DNA of 14,008 nucleotides. It comes from Bacteroidales bacterium. Its GTDB lineage: Bacteria > Bacteroidota > Bacteroidia > Bacteroidales > UBA932. Where the stretch lies: positions 1 through 14,008 of the forward strand of contig JAKSJQ010000049.1 in assembly GCA_024402115.1 (NCBI GenBank), written 5' to 3'. The notes below the pieces were generated by a model. It did not search any database. It was not told the origin of the DNA and saw nothing but the letters and a program-made list of their open reading frames with translations. Positions 8,070 through 14,008 of the stretch are shown piece after piece. Position 1 is the first letter of the stretch, and each line of letters opens with the position of its first letter. The position numbers and the translations under genes were made by a program.

Positions 8070-8096
8070 TCCCTGCCCTCCAGCAGGCCTGATTAC
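8066..8096. terminator. Hairpin spanning two convergent stop codons
   Basis: GTAATC (8066-8071) pairs with GATTAC (8091-8096), and CCTGC (8072-8076) pairs with GCAGG (8083-8087). The loop is 6 nt, with a 3-nt bulge on the right arm. The hairpin contains the stop codons of both convergent genes. No T-run follows on either strand, so it is not a standard intrinsic terminator; it may protect 3' ends or act as a weak bidirectional terminator. Confidence 0.45.
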
Positions 8097-9199
8097 GATA
8101 ATTTCAGGTCGCCTTCCTTGATCCATCCGATTTTTCGGAAAATCTGTCCAAAGATAATGCAGAGGATGGCAGGGAGGACGATAGACACAAGAACAAGACC
8201 CATCCAGTCAATCATTGACGGACTATAGGCGGCAGCTCCATTTGAAAGGGCTGCCGCTGATGGTTCTACCCATCCGGTCCATACGCCGATAGGGCCGCAG
8301 AGACCGCAGGTGCCCATGCCGGAGTTTACCGCTGCACCGTTCATCTGGATTCCGAAGATGCATGTAGCAACAGGACCTGTGATCATGCTGGCGAGTATCG
8401 GGGCCACCCAGATCTTCGGGTTCTTGAGTATGTTTCCCATCTGGAGCATGCTGGTGCCGAGTCCCTGGCTGATGATGCCGCCCCAGCGGTTCTCCTTGAA
8501 GCTCATCACCGCGAATCCCACCATCTGTGCGCAGCAGCCTGCGAGAGCGGCGCCGCCGGCAAGACCGGTGAGCCCGAGCCCTGCACATATTGCTGCGGAA
8601 GAGATTGGAAGGGTGAGTGCCATACCTACGATTGCCGACACGAAGATTCCCATCATGAACGGATGGAGCTCGGTCGCCCACATGATGAGGTTGCCGACCC
8701 AGCTTGCGGCCTTGCCGATAGGTGAGGCGATCAGGCTGGCGATGGCGATACCCGCGAGCAGGGTCACGAGAGGGGTGACTAGAATGTCTATCTTGGTCTC
8801 CTTGCTCACTGCCTTGCCGGCCTCGGCAGCAAGTATGGCGACGACGTATACTGCGAAGGGACCGCCTGCTCCGCCGAGTATGTTCGTGGCATATCCTACG
8901 GGTACCAGGGTGAAAAGCACCATCCCAGGGGCCTTCAGGGCATATCCGATGGCAACTGCCATCGCCGGTCCGACCATGGCCGACGCTAAGCCTCCGATGG
9001 TATATGCAGTGCTCCCGACGGTGATGATAGCTTTGGTGAGCCAAGCGATATGGAGCTGAGTGCCGAGGGTGTTGAGTATTGTTCCTACGAGAAGGGTGCA
9101 GAAGAGTCCCTGTGCCATGGCGGACATCGCATCCACGCCGTATCTCTGTAGAGAAATCTCGATGTTCTTCCTTTCGAGGAAAGCCTTGATCTTATTCAT
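8093..9199 (-). CDS. PfoR-like PTS EIIC_2-family membrane protein
   Basis: A 368-residue polytopic inner-membrane protein, hydrophobic along most of its length with many Gly/Ala-rich helices. The conserved block GLGTSMLQMGNILKNPKIW (246-264) and the later VNSGMGTCGLCGPIG (291-305) are typical of the EIIC_2 family that includes Clostridium perfringens PfoR. Members resemble the membrane permease part of phosphotransferase systems, but their substrates are largely unknown and some were described as toxin regulators. No EIIA, EIIB, HPr or enzyme I gene is nearby. ATG 9199 was chosen over an in-frame start at 9250 because GGAGA lies 6 nt upstream and the longer start would overlap the promoter. 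It is preceded by its own promoter and converges on the nicotinamidase gene. Confidence 0.85.
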   Translation of the reverse strand: MNKIKAFLERKNIEISLQRYGVDAMSAMAQGLFCTLLVGTILNTLGTQLHIAWLTKAIITVGSTAYTIGGLASAMVGPAMAVAIGYALKAPGMVLFTLVPVGYATNILGGAGGPFAVYVVAILAAEAGKAVSKETKIDILVTPLVTLLAGIAIASLIASPIGKAASWVGNLIMWATELHPFMMGIFVSAIVGMALTLPISSAAICAGLGLTGLAGGAALAGCCAQMVGFAVMSFKENRWGGIISQGLGTSMLQMGNILKNPKIWVAPILASMITGPVATCIFGIQMNGAAVNSGMGTCGLCGPIGVWTGWVEPSAAALSNGAAAYSPSMIDWMGLVLVSIVLPAILCIIFGQIFRKIGWIKEGDLKLS

Positions 9200-9236
9200 T
9201 GTCAGTCTCCGGAATGTCTTGTCACTTCCGGGACGG

Positions 9237-9268
9237 CAAATATACATCACTCGTCGAACTCAAACAAT
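9237..9268 (-). promoter_or_regulatory. Promoter of the PfoR-like gene
   Basis: On the minus strand ATTG (9268-9265) is followed after 20 bp by a perfect TATATTTG -7 box (9244-9237). Transcription would start near 9230, leaving a leader of about 30 nt that contains GGAGA before ATG 9199. The gene can therefore be expressed independently of the fimbrial pair upstream. Confidence 0.7.
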
Positions 9269-9276
9269 CAATTTTG

Positions 9277-10512
9277 CTATGGTTCGCACATTATCATCCA
9301 TAAGGCTCCATCATTGACGGGTTCTCCGGCCCACATCTCGACCCATCCCATTCCTCCTTCGGTCATTGTGAGCCACACTCCGAATCCGTCTTCATCTATT
9401 TCATAGTCGTACCTTCCCTCAAGGTGATCGTCCTCGAGGAACTCTCGTCCCACGTCGAAGGGCGTATCCGGAGGGTAGACGTCGCACCAGAGGTGTATAC
9501 GGTCGCCGATATGGCACTCCACATATCCTTCCGGGTGCTGTATAAGATATGGCTGTCCGGGATAAAGTATGCTGAGCTCGCTCTTGTCAATCCTCCAGTT
9601 GTCGACGTTGACTCCTCCCAGACCGTCCTTCTCCGGTATGACGGTTATCTTGTAGTGCGTGTTCCTTTGTACCGAGTGACCCTTCCCGTCGTCAATACGG
9701 AAACGGTAGGTCAGGAACTTGCCCTCCTTGGTGTAGAGTTCCCTGGACTTATACTCGGCCTTTATCTCTATGTAGGAGGAATTGTCCCCGCCTGCCGGAG
9801 ACGCATTCTCGAGCAGATAGACTTCCGTCGGCATCTTGTATTTCGTAAATCCCACGGGGAAACAGTCGTCCTCGTTACGCACTCCGCTGCTCCCGAACAT
9901 CAGCACGGATCTCGGACAGTTGCCCACCTCAATGCTGCTGACCTCGAAGCTCACTCCGTCGTCCAGCCGGTTCTTGTCTATCTCGAGGGAGACCTTTGCC
10001 ATCGCCCTGGTCATCTGGACATGTATATCCTTGCCGTCCGCCACCTTCCTGTCCACATGCCCGCACATCGGTATGCCGCCTCTGTACTCGTCCGGCCTGG
10101 TCATCCAATAGCGGAATCCCAGCACGTCCTCGAGAGTCCTGAGCTGCGGCGCGTAGCCGAGATTCGCCATAATATATATGGAGTACTCCATGCCCCGGAT
10201 CAGTTTGACATGGCAGTCTGCCCCGTAGTCCTGGCGCACGAACTGCCCGCTGCGCAGGTATTTCCTTTCGTCCAGCTCACCGTTGGCGTTGAAGATGAAT
10301 ATGTTCACGTCGGATATCATATTCTCGTCCGAAGGATTGTCCGACCTGGTCTGCAGAATACCTCCGTCCAGGCTCAATCTGGTGTCCATGTATCGGCTTC
10401 CATCGGCATCCGGCCCCGATTTCCACCTGTCTTCCCGCGTCTCCAGGTTCCCGCAGGCAGCAGACATCACCATCATCACGGCGATGCCCACAATCATCCT
10501 AAAACCTCTCAT
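9277..10512 (-). CDS. Fimbrillin/Mfa2-like lipoprotein with C-terminal extension
   Basis: A 411-residue putative surface lipoprotein. The signal peptide starts MRGFR and has a hydrophobic core ending at SAAC with Cys20. The body resembles Bacteroidales fimbrillin-superfamily proteins (FimB/Mfa2 or DUF4906-like): a beta-rich start around SDVNIFIFNANGEL (67-80), the characteristic MTRAMAKVSLEID (167-179), and a NTHYKITVIP strand (284-293) followed by DGLGGVNVDNW. About 100 further residues (313-411) follow, acidic and Trp/Gly-rich, possibly an Ig-like or tip domain. Its start overlaps the preceding gene by 14 nt, indicating translational coupling. The alternative ATG 10497 would remove the basic residues from the signal peptide. 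It is probably an accessory or tip/anchor subunit of a fimbria, or a stand-alone surface adhesin. The subfamily assignment is uncertain. Confidence 0.72.
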   Translation of the reverse strand: MRGFRMIVGIAVMMVMSAACGNLETREDRWKSGPDADGSRYMDTRLSLDGGILQTRSDNPSDENMISDVNIFIFNANGELDERKYLRSGQFVRQDYGADCHVKLIRGMEYSIYIMANLGYAPQLRTLEDVLGFRYWMTRPDEYRGGIPMCGHVDRKVADGKDIHVQMTRAMAKVSLEIDKNRLDDGVSFEVSSIEVGNCPRSVLMFGSSGVRNEDDCFPVGFTKYKMPTEVYLLENASPAGGDNSSYIEIKAEYKSRELYTKEGKFLTYRFRIDDGKGHSVQRNTHYKITVIPEKDGLGGVNVDNWRIDKSELSILYPGQPYLIQHPEGYVECHIGDRIHLWCDVYPPDTPFDVGREFLEDDHLEGRYDYEIDEDGFGVWLTMTEGGMGWVEMWAGEPVNDGALWMIMCEP

Positions 10513-11569
10513 AACGTTCTGCTTTCTCGTCCCACGGCACGACCTCACAGATGACGCTGATGTCGTCCAGTGATACCGGCTTGTCCGGATCGTCCGTACC
10601 TGTCCTCTTGATTGTCACATCATATTGGTAAACCCTATCCCGGCTGATTCCAGGAGTTCCTTCGACCCAACAGATATCCTTACGGTTGATGTTGATGGGG
10701 TAGTACCAGGTGTGTCCGTCGATCTCTCCTTCTATGACCATCCTCGTGAAAGGGGAGCCAGGAGACTCTTCCTCATTGGTGTTCGGATAGCAGTAAAGTG
10801 TCTTGTTCACCTCGATCCAGTCTTTCCCTATGCTTATCGGGAGGTCTTGATATAGCATGGCGGGATCCGAAATCTTTTGCAGATCCTCCATGACGAGCAT
10901 GCCGCTGTTGAGGATTCCCCTTGTCCTGAAATCCTTTTCCTGCATCATCCTGCAGATAGTGCTGACATTGGTCAGGTATACTTTCGCTCCGGTGAACCTC
11001 GCACCGTCATAGGCCATGCCGCTGAAGTCGCACCGTATGCTTCTGAGCACAACCTTGGACATTATCGGATGGAGCTCCATGCTGCACGGTCTGCCGCTCT
11101 TCCCGTTGATTGACGCATGCCCGCTGAGGGTGGGATGCGCAAGGTCCTCCTTCTCGAATTCGGCGTCGAGCCTTTCCATATACGCATAAGTGTTGCTCGC
11201 AGTCCAGCTGTATCGTCCCGTGCGTCCGTTGATCACCATGGCGACTATCTTGGGGCCTGATGTGCTCGCCACCTTCATCCTGTCCGACCCCAGCACCTCC
11301 CTCTGGTAGGTGTCCAGCCGCCTGAGCTGATCGTCGTCATATACGAATACGTCAGCAGTGTCTCCGACCGCCGCTCCTGAAAGCCTTATCCACGACTCCG
11401 CCTTCGTCTCCAGGCTGTCCCGCTCTGCGGAGACATCCGTGTCTGTACGCAGCAGGTCGCCGGATCTCTCGCATCCGGCCATCTCGATAATGACGGCAGC
11501 CAGAACTGCCGCCTGGGCCGTAATGGCCGCAAGAATCCCCGTCAATCCTCTTTCTCCTCGTTCCATCAT
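10499..11569 (-). CDS. Fimbrillin-family lipoprotein, first gene of pair
   Basis: A putative lipoprotein of up to 356 residues. The signal sequence is long and alanine-rich and ends at EMAGC, with Cys33 as the lipidation site. The mature part has fimbrillin-like features: LHPIMSKVVLRSI (166-178) in the place of the usual LxRxxAKVxL strand, GISRDRVYQYDVTI (307-320) followed by an acidic DDPDKPVS segment, and a short C-terminal strand with VVPWDE, where fimbrillins often carry a donor strand. It is probably a fimbrial subunit or surface adhesin. It overlaps the next gene by 14 nt. The start is uncertain: ATG 11569 or 11566 lies only 4-7 nt from a perfect -7 box, while TTG 11545 has AGGAG 8 nt upstream but would give a signal peptide without basic residues. 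Confidence 0.68.
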   Translation of the reverse strand: MMERGERGLTGILAAITAQAAVLAAVIIEMAGCERSGDLLRTDTDVSAERDSLETKAESWIRLSGAAVGDTADVFVYDDDQLRRLDTYQREVLGSDRMKVASTSGPKIVAMVINGRTGRYSWTASNTYAYMERLDAEFEKEDLAHPTLSGHASINGKSGRPCSMELHPIMSKVVLRSIRCDFSGMAYDGARFTGAKVYLTNVSTICRMMQEKDFRTRGILNSGMLVMEDLQKISDPAMLYQDLPISIGKDWIEVNKTLYCYPNTNEEESPGSPFTRMVIEGEIDGHTWYYPININRKDICWVEGTPGISRDRVYQYDVTIKRTGTDDPDKPVSLDDISVICEVVPWDEKAERYERF

Positions 11570-11573
11570 ACGG

Positions 11574-11605
11574 CAAAGCTATCCAGCCGCCGTATCACAT
11601 GCAAT
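11574..11605 (-). promoter_or_regulatory. Promoter of the fimbrial lipoprotein pair
   Basis: On the minus strand ATTG (11605-11602) is followed after 20 bp by the perfect -7 box TAGCTTTG (11581-11574). The box ends 4 nt before ATG 11569, so transcription should begin at about that codon. This makes the translation start of the first gene doubtful. Confidence 0.7.
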
Positions 11606-11696
11606 ACTTCTTGCGAAATCCCGTTCGTCCCACCCTCAGATTTTCATTTTTTTCTGGCAAATCAATTTTTACGGACCTTTTCTACAATCAGCTGAG

Positions 11697-11733
11697 AAAA
11701 AACAAAAAGGCAATAACCGAAGTTATCGCCTTT
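11697..11733 (-). terminator. Intrinsic terminator of the nqr operon, UUCG loop
   Basis: On the minus strand a 12-bp stem (AAAGGCGATAAC with GTTATTGCCTTT, one G-U pair) closes a TTCG tetraloop and is followed by TTTTTGTTTTTT. It lies about 20 nt after the nqrF stop. UUCG loops are unusually stable. The terminator separates the sodium-pump operon from the fimbrial pair downstream. The remaining 11570-11696 spacer holds the fimbrial promoter. Confidence 0.92.
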
Positions 11734-11753
11734 ATTGCTGTGGGGCTTAAGCA

Positions 11754-13028
11754 TTAAGCACCGAAGTTATCGTAGAGAATGCTCTCAGGAGCAACTCCGA
11801 GTGAGTCGAGGAGATTTACGACTGCACCAACCATCATAGGAGGTCCGCACATGAAGTACTTGATATCCTCTGGAGCCTCGTGGTCCTTGAGGTAAGTCTC
11901 GTACATTACGTTGTGAACGAAACCTGCTACGTACTTGACGCCGGCTGCATCTGCTGCTGGATCCGGACGGTCGAGAGCGAGGTGGAAGTGGAAGTTAGGG
12001 AACTCCTTCTCGATAGCGGCGAAGTCCTCGAGGTAGAATGCCTCGACGAGAGCACGTGCACCATAGAAGAAATGTACTTCCTTGCCTGTCTTGATGGTCT
12101 TGAAGAGCTCCATGATGTGGCTGCGGAGAGGTGCCATACCTGCACCACCGCCGACGAAGATGTACTCCTGTGAATCTGGGTCGTTCTTTGGAAGGAGGAA
12201 GTCTCCGAACGGACCGCTGATGATCACCTTGTCACCTGGCTTGCGGGTGAATACGTATGATGAACCGATACCTGGGTTGACTGGGAGGAGCTTAGGACCG
12301 AGCTCACGTGGAACGCTCCTGTCGAATGGAGGGGTAGCGATACGGACGTTGAGCTTGATGATGCCCTTCTCACCTGGGTAAGAGGCCATAGAGTATGCAC
12401 GGACGGTAGGAACAGGGTTTGAAGCGTGGAGTCCGAAGAAACCGAACTTCTCCCAGTCGCCCTTGTAGATAGGATCGACGTCGATGTCCTTGAAGTCGAG
12501 CTCGTATGCAGGGATGTCGATCTGGATGTACTCACCTGACTTGAAGTCGATGTGCTCGCCCTCAGGAAGCTTGACGGTGAACTCCTTGATGAAGGTAGCC
12601 ACGTTGTCATTGCTGATGACTTCGCACTCAAGCTTCTTCACGCTGAGAGCTGAATCAGGGATAACGATCTCTACATTCTCCTTAACCTTCACCTGGCAAC
12701 CGAGACGCCAGTGATCCTGGATCTGCTTGCGGTTGAAGAAGCCGACCTCGGTAGGGAGAATCTCTCCGCCACCTGAGACTAACTGGCACTTGCACTGACC
12801 GCAGTTACCCTTACCACCGCAGGCTGAAGGTAGGAAGATCTTCTGCTCTGCGAGAGTGCTGAGGAGTGATCCACCAGGGGTCACCTCAACCTCTTTCTTG
12901 CCACCGTTGATGGTGATCTTCACCTTACCCTTAGGAGTGAGCTTAGCCTTGATGAAAAGGAGAAGCGCAACAAGGATGATGATGACGATGACCATGATGG
13001 CCATTGCTGCAATTATAGTATTTGCCAT
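11754..13028 (-). CDS. nqrF: Na+-translocating NADH:quinone reductase subunit F
   Basis: This 424-residue subunit takes electrons from NADH and is the entry point of the Na+-pumping respiratory complex. There is one N-terminal membrane helix (about 4-26). A ferredoxin domain follows with [2Fe-2S] ligands C70, C76, C79 and C111, the same numbering as in Vibrio cholerae. The FAD-binding motif is RAYSMASYP (210-218), and the NADH-binding part has GGGAGMAPLRSH (293-304) and CGPP (394-397). The protein ends in NFGA, close to the usual aromatic-containing tail. It is the last gene of the operon, 19 bp after nqrE, with AGGAG 9 nt before the ATG. A strong terminator follows. Codons such as GGT for Gly are common, as expected of a highly expressed gene. 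Confidence 0.98.
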   Translation of the reverse strand: MANTIIAAMAIMVIVIIILVALLLFIKAKLTPKGKVKITINGGKKEVEVTPGGSLLSTLAEQKIFLPSACGGKGNCGQCKCQLVSGGGEILPTEVGFFNRKQIQDHWRLGCQVKVKENVEIVIPDSALSVKKLECEVISNDNVATFIKEFTVKLPEGEHIDFKSGEYIQIDIPAYELDFKDIDVDPIYKGDWEKFGFFGLHASNPVPTVRAYSMASYPGEKGIIKLNVRIATPPFDRSVPRELGPKLLPVNPGIGSSYVFTRKPGDKVIISGPFGDFLLPKNDPDSQEYIFVGGGAGMAPLRSHIMELFKTIKTGKEVHFFYGARALVEAFYLEDFAAIEKEFPNFHFHLALDRPDPAADAAGVKYVAGFVHNVMYETYLKDHEAPEDIKYFMCGPPMMVGAVVNLLDSLGVAPESILYDNFGA

Positions 13029-13037
13029 ATTCTTGTT

Positions 13038-13042
13038 CTCCT
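13038..13042 (-). promoter_or_regulatory. Shine-Dalgarno AGGAG before nqrF
   Basis: On the minus strand AGGAG lies 9 nt before the nqrF ATG in an AT-rich 19-bp spacer. A clear Shine-Dalgarno is uncommon in Bacteroidota, and the nqrE start in the same operon shows none. Confidence 0.7.
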
Positions 13043-13047
13043 ATATA

Positions 13048-13662
13048 TTAAAGTGAAATACCCATGAATGCCATGAAAGCGATTCCCATGAGACCTACGG
13101 TGAAGAAAGTGATACCGAGACCCTTGAGAGGAGCAGGGACATGGCTGTATGCGAGTTTCTCACGGATAGCTGCGAGAGCTACGATGGCGAGATACCAGCC
13201 GATACCTGAACCGAGGGCGTAAACGGCAGACTCACCTACGTTCACGAAATCCTTCTGCTGCATGAAGAGCGAGCCACCGAGGATGGCGCAGTTCACTGCG
13301 ATGAGCGGGAGGAAGATACCGAGGGAAGCGTAGAGGGAAGGAGTGAACTTCTCTACGACCATCTCCACGATCTGTACGATGGCTGCGATGACTGCGATGA
13401 AGACGATGAAGCTGAGGAAGCTGAGGTCAACGGTCGCGAAGCTCTCGCCAAGCCATGAAAGCGCACCTGGGGTGAGCACGTACTTGTTGAGGAGGTAGTT
13501 GATAGGAAGTGTCACGAAGAGTACGAAGATAACAGCTATACCCAAACCGTTGGCTGTCTTCACATTTTTCGATACTGCCAGGTATGAGCACATACCGAGG
13601 AAGTATGAAAAGATCATATTGTCAACGAAGATTGACTTTACGAATAAGCTTAAATATTCCAT
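13048..13662 (-). CDS. nqrE: Na+-translocating NADH:quinone reductase subunit E
   Basis: A 204-residue integral membrane subunit with about six helices, of normal family length. Together with NqrD it forms an inverted-topology pair that holds an intramembrane iron-sulfur centre in the V. cholerae enzyme. The expected cysteines are visible as C25 (LGMCSYL) and C125 (AVNCAILGG). Other family features are [20 protein letters not shown] (13-31 region) and [10 protein letters not shown] (151-160). It lies between nqrD and nqrF with 19-bp spacers on both sides. No Shine-Dalgarno is visible; an A-rich GAAA precedes the ATG instead. Confidence 0.97.
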   Translation of the reverse strand: MEYLSLFVKSIFVDNMIFSYFLGMCSYLAVSKNVKTANGLGIAVIFVLFVTLPINYLLNKYVLTPGALSWLGESFATVDLSFLSFIVFIAVIAAIVQIVEMVVEKFTPSLYASLGIFLPLIAVNCAILGGSLFMQQKDFVNVGESAVYALGSGIGWYLAIVALAAIREKLAYSHVPAPLKGLGITFFTVGLMGIAFMAFMGISL

Positions 13663-13681
13663 TTTCGATCTGAGTTAGATG

Positions 13682-14008
13682 TTATTTTTCCTGAAGGTCC
13701 TTCTGGATCGCCCTCTGTACCCAGATGATGCATCCGAGGAAGATAAGGGCCATTGGAGGAAGGATAACGAGTCCATTGTTGGTGTAACCGATAGCTGAGA
13801 GCACAGGGAGACCGAAGAGGGTGCCTGAACCGAGGAGCTCACGGAAGAAACCGACGATGACGAGAATCATACCATAACCTACACCGTTCATGATACCGTC
13901 AAGGAGTGACGGGATAGGCTTGTTGCCGAGGGCGAATGCCTCGATGCGGCCCATGACGATACAGTTGGTGATGATGAGGCCGATGTACACGCTGAGCTGC
14001 TTGTCGAT
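13682..14008 (-). CDS. nqrD: Na+-translocating NADH:quinone reductase subunit D (partial)
   Basis: The last 108 residues of NqrD; the N-terminus lies beyond the right edge. The frame is open to the edge and begins [33 protein letters not shown] carries the conserved cysteine (corresponding to C112 of V. cholerae) that contributes to the intramembrane iron-sulfur site with Nqr[15 protein letters not shown] is also typical. Three hydrophobic helices are visible. It is an integral membrane subunit of the sodium pump. The nqrA, B and C genes are expected further to the right, outside the window. Confidence 0.96.
   Translation of the reverse strand: MDKQLSVYIGLIITNCIVMGRIEAFALGNKPIPSLLDGIMNGVGYGMILVIVGFFRELLGSGTLFGLPVLSAIGYTNNGLVILPPMALIFLGCIIWVQRAIQKDLQEK

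Noticed and set aside
9424..10554. Open frame of 376 codons on the + strand opposite the second fimbrial gene
   Set aside because: The minus-strand gene has a signal peptide, lipobox and fimbrillin motifs; the + frame lacks any recognisable motif and is an antisense shadow.
1..14008. CRISPR arrays, tRNA/rRNA genes, insertion sequences and integrase or att sites
   Set aside because: I saw no regularly spaced repeats, cloverleaf-like genes, transposase motifs or flanking direct repeats when reading both strands.

Overview
The window looks like chromosomal DNA of a moderately high-GC Bacteroidota, most likely a gut-type Bacteroidales. The evidence is a UvrA of Bacteroidota type, a pair of fimbrillin-like lipoproteins, an Na+-translocating NADH:quinone reductase (nqr) operon, mostly weak Shine-Dalgarno sequences, and several promoters of the TTTG/ATTG-N20-TAnnTTTG kind recognised by the Bacteroidota housekeeping sigma factor. 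No tRNA, rRNA, CRISPR array, insertion sequence or phage gene is visible. No stretch longer than 300 bases lacks a gene.

Left part (1-5221, + strand): the C-terminal end of an unrecognised protein, then uvrA (nucleotide excision repair), then one base later an LpxL/HtrB-like lipid A acyltransferase. A strong Bacteroidota promoter follows and drives a family 2 glycosyltransferase. A perfect 12-bp palindrome lies just upstream of uvrA.

Centre (5274-8069): on the minus strand a Stealth-family sugar-phosphate transferase and a GT4 glycosyltransferase form a two-gene operon that converges on the GT2 gene. Together with the acyltransferase these make a small cell-surface glycan/envelope neighbourhood. 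Divergent from it is a lipoprotein with a complete nicotinamidase active site, preceded by a very cysteine-rich tether (7 Cys in 10 residues). This is the most unusual gene in the window.

Right part (8093-14008, all minus strand): an orphan PfoR/EIIC_2-type membrane protein with its own promoter; an overlapping pair of fimbrillin-like lipoproteins, also with a promoter; an intrinsic terminator with a UUCG loop; and the 3' half of the nqr operon (nqrF, nqrE, partial nqrD), encoding parts of the respiratory sodium pump.

Most of the window is ordinary chromosome. I do not see a clear multi-gene novel system. The items best worth following up are the Cys-rich exported nicotinamidase, the fimbrial pair with its ambiguous start, the Stealth/GT4 module, the orphan EIIC protein and the degenerate first zinc module of UvrA.
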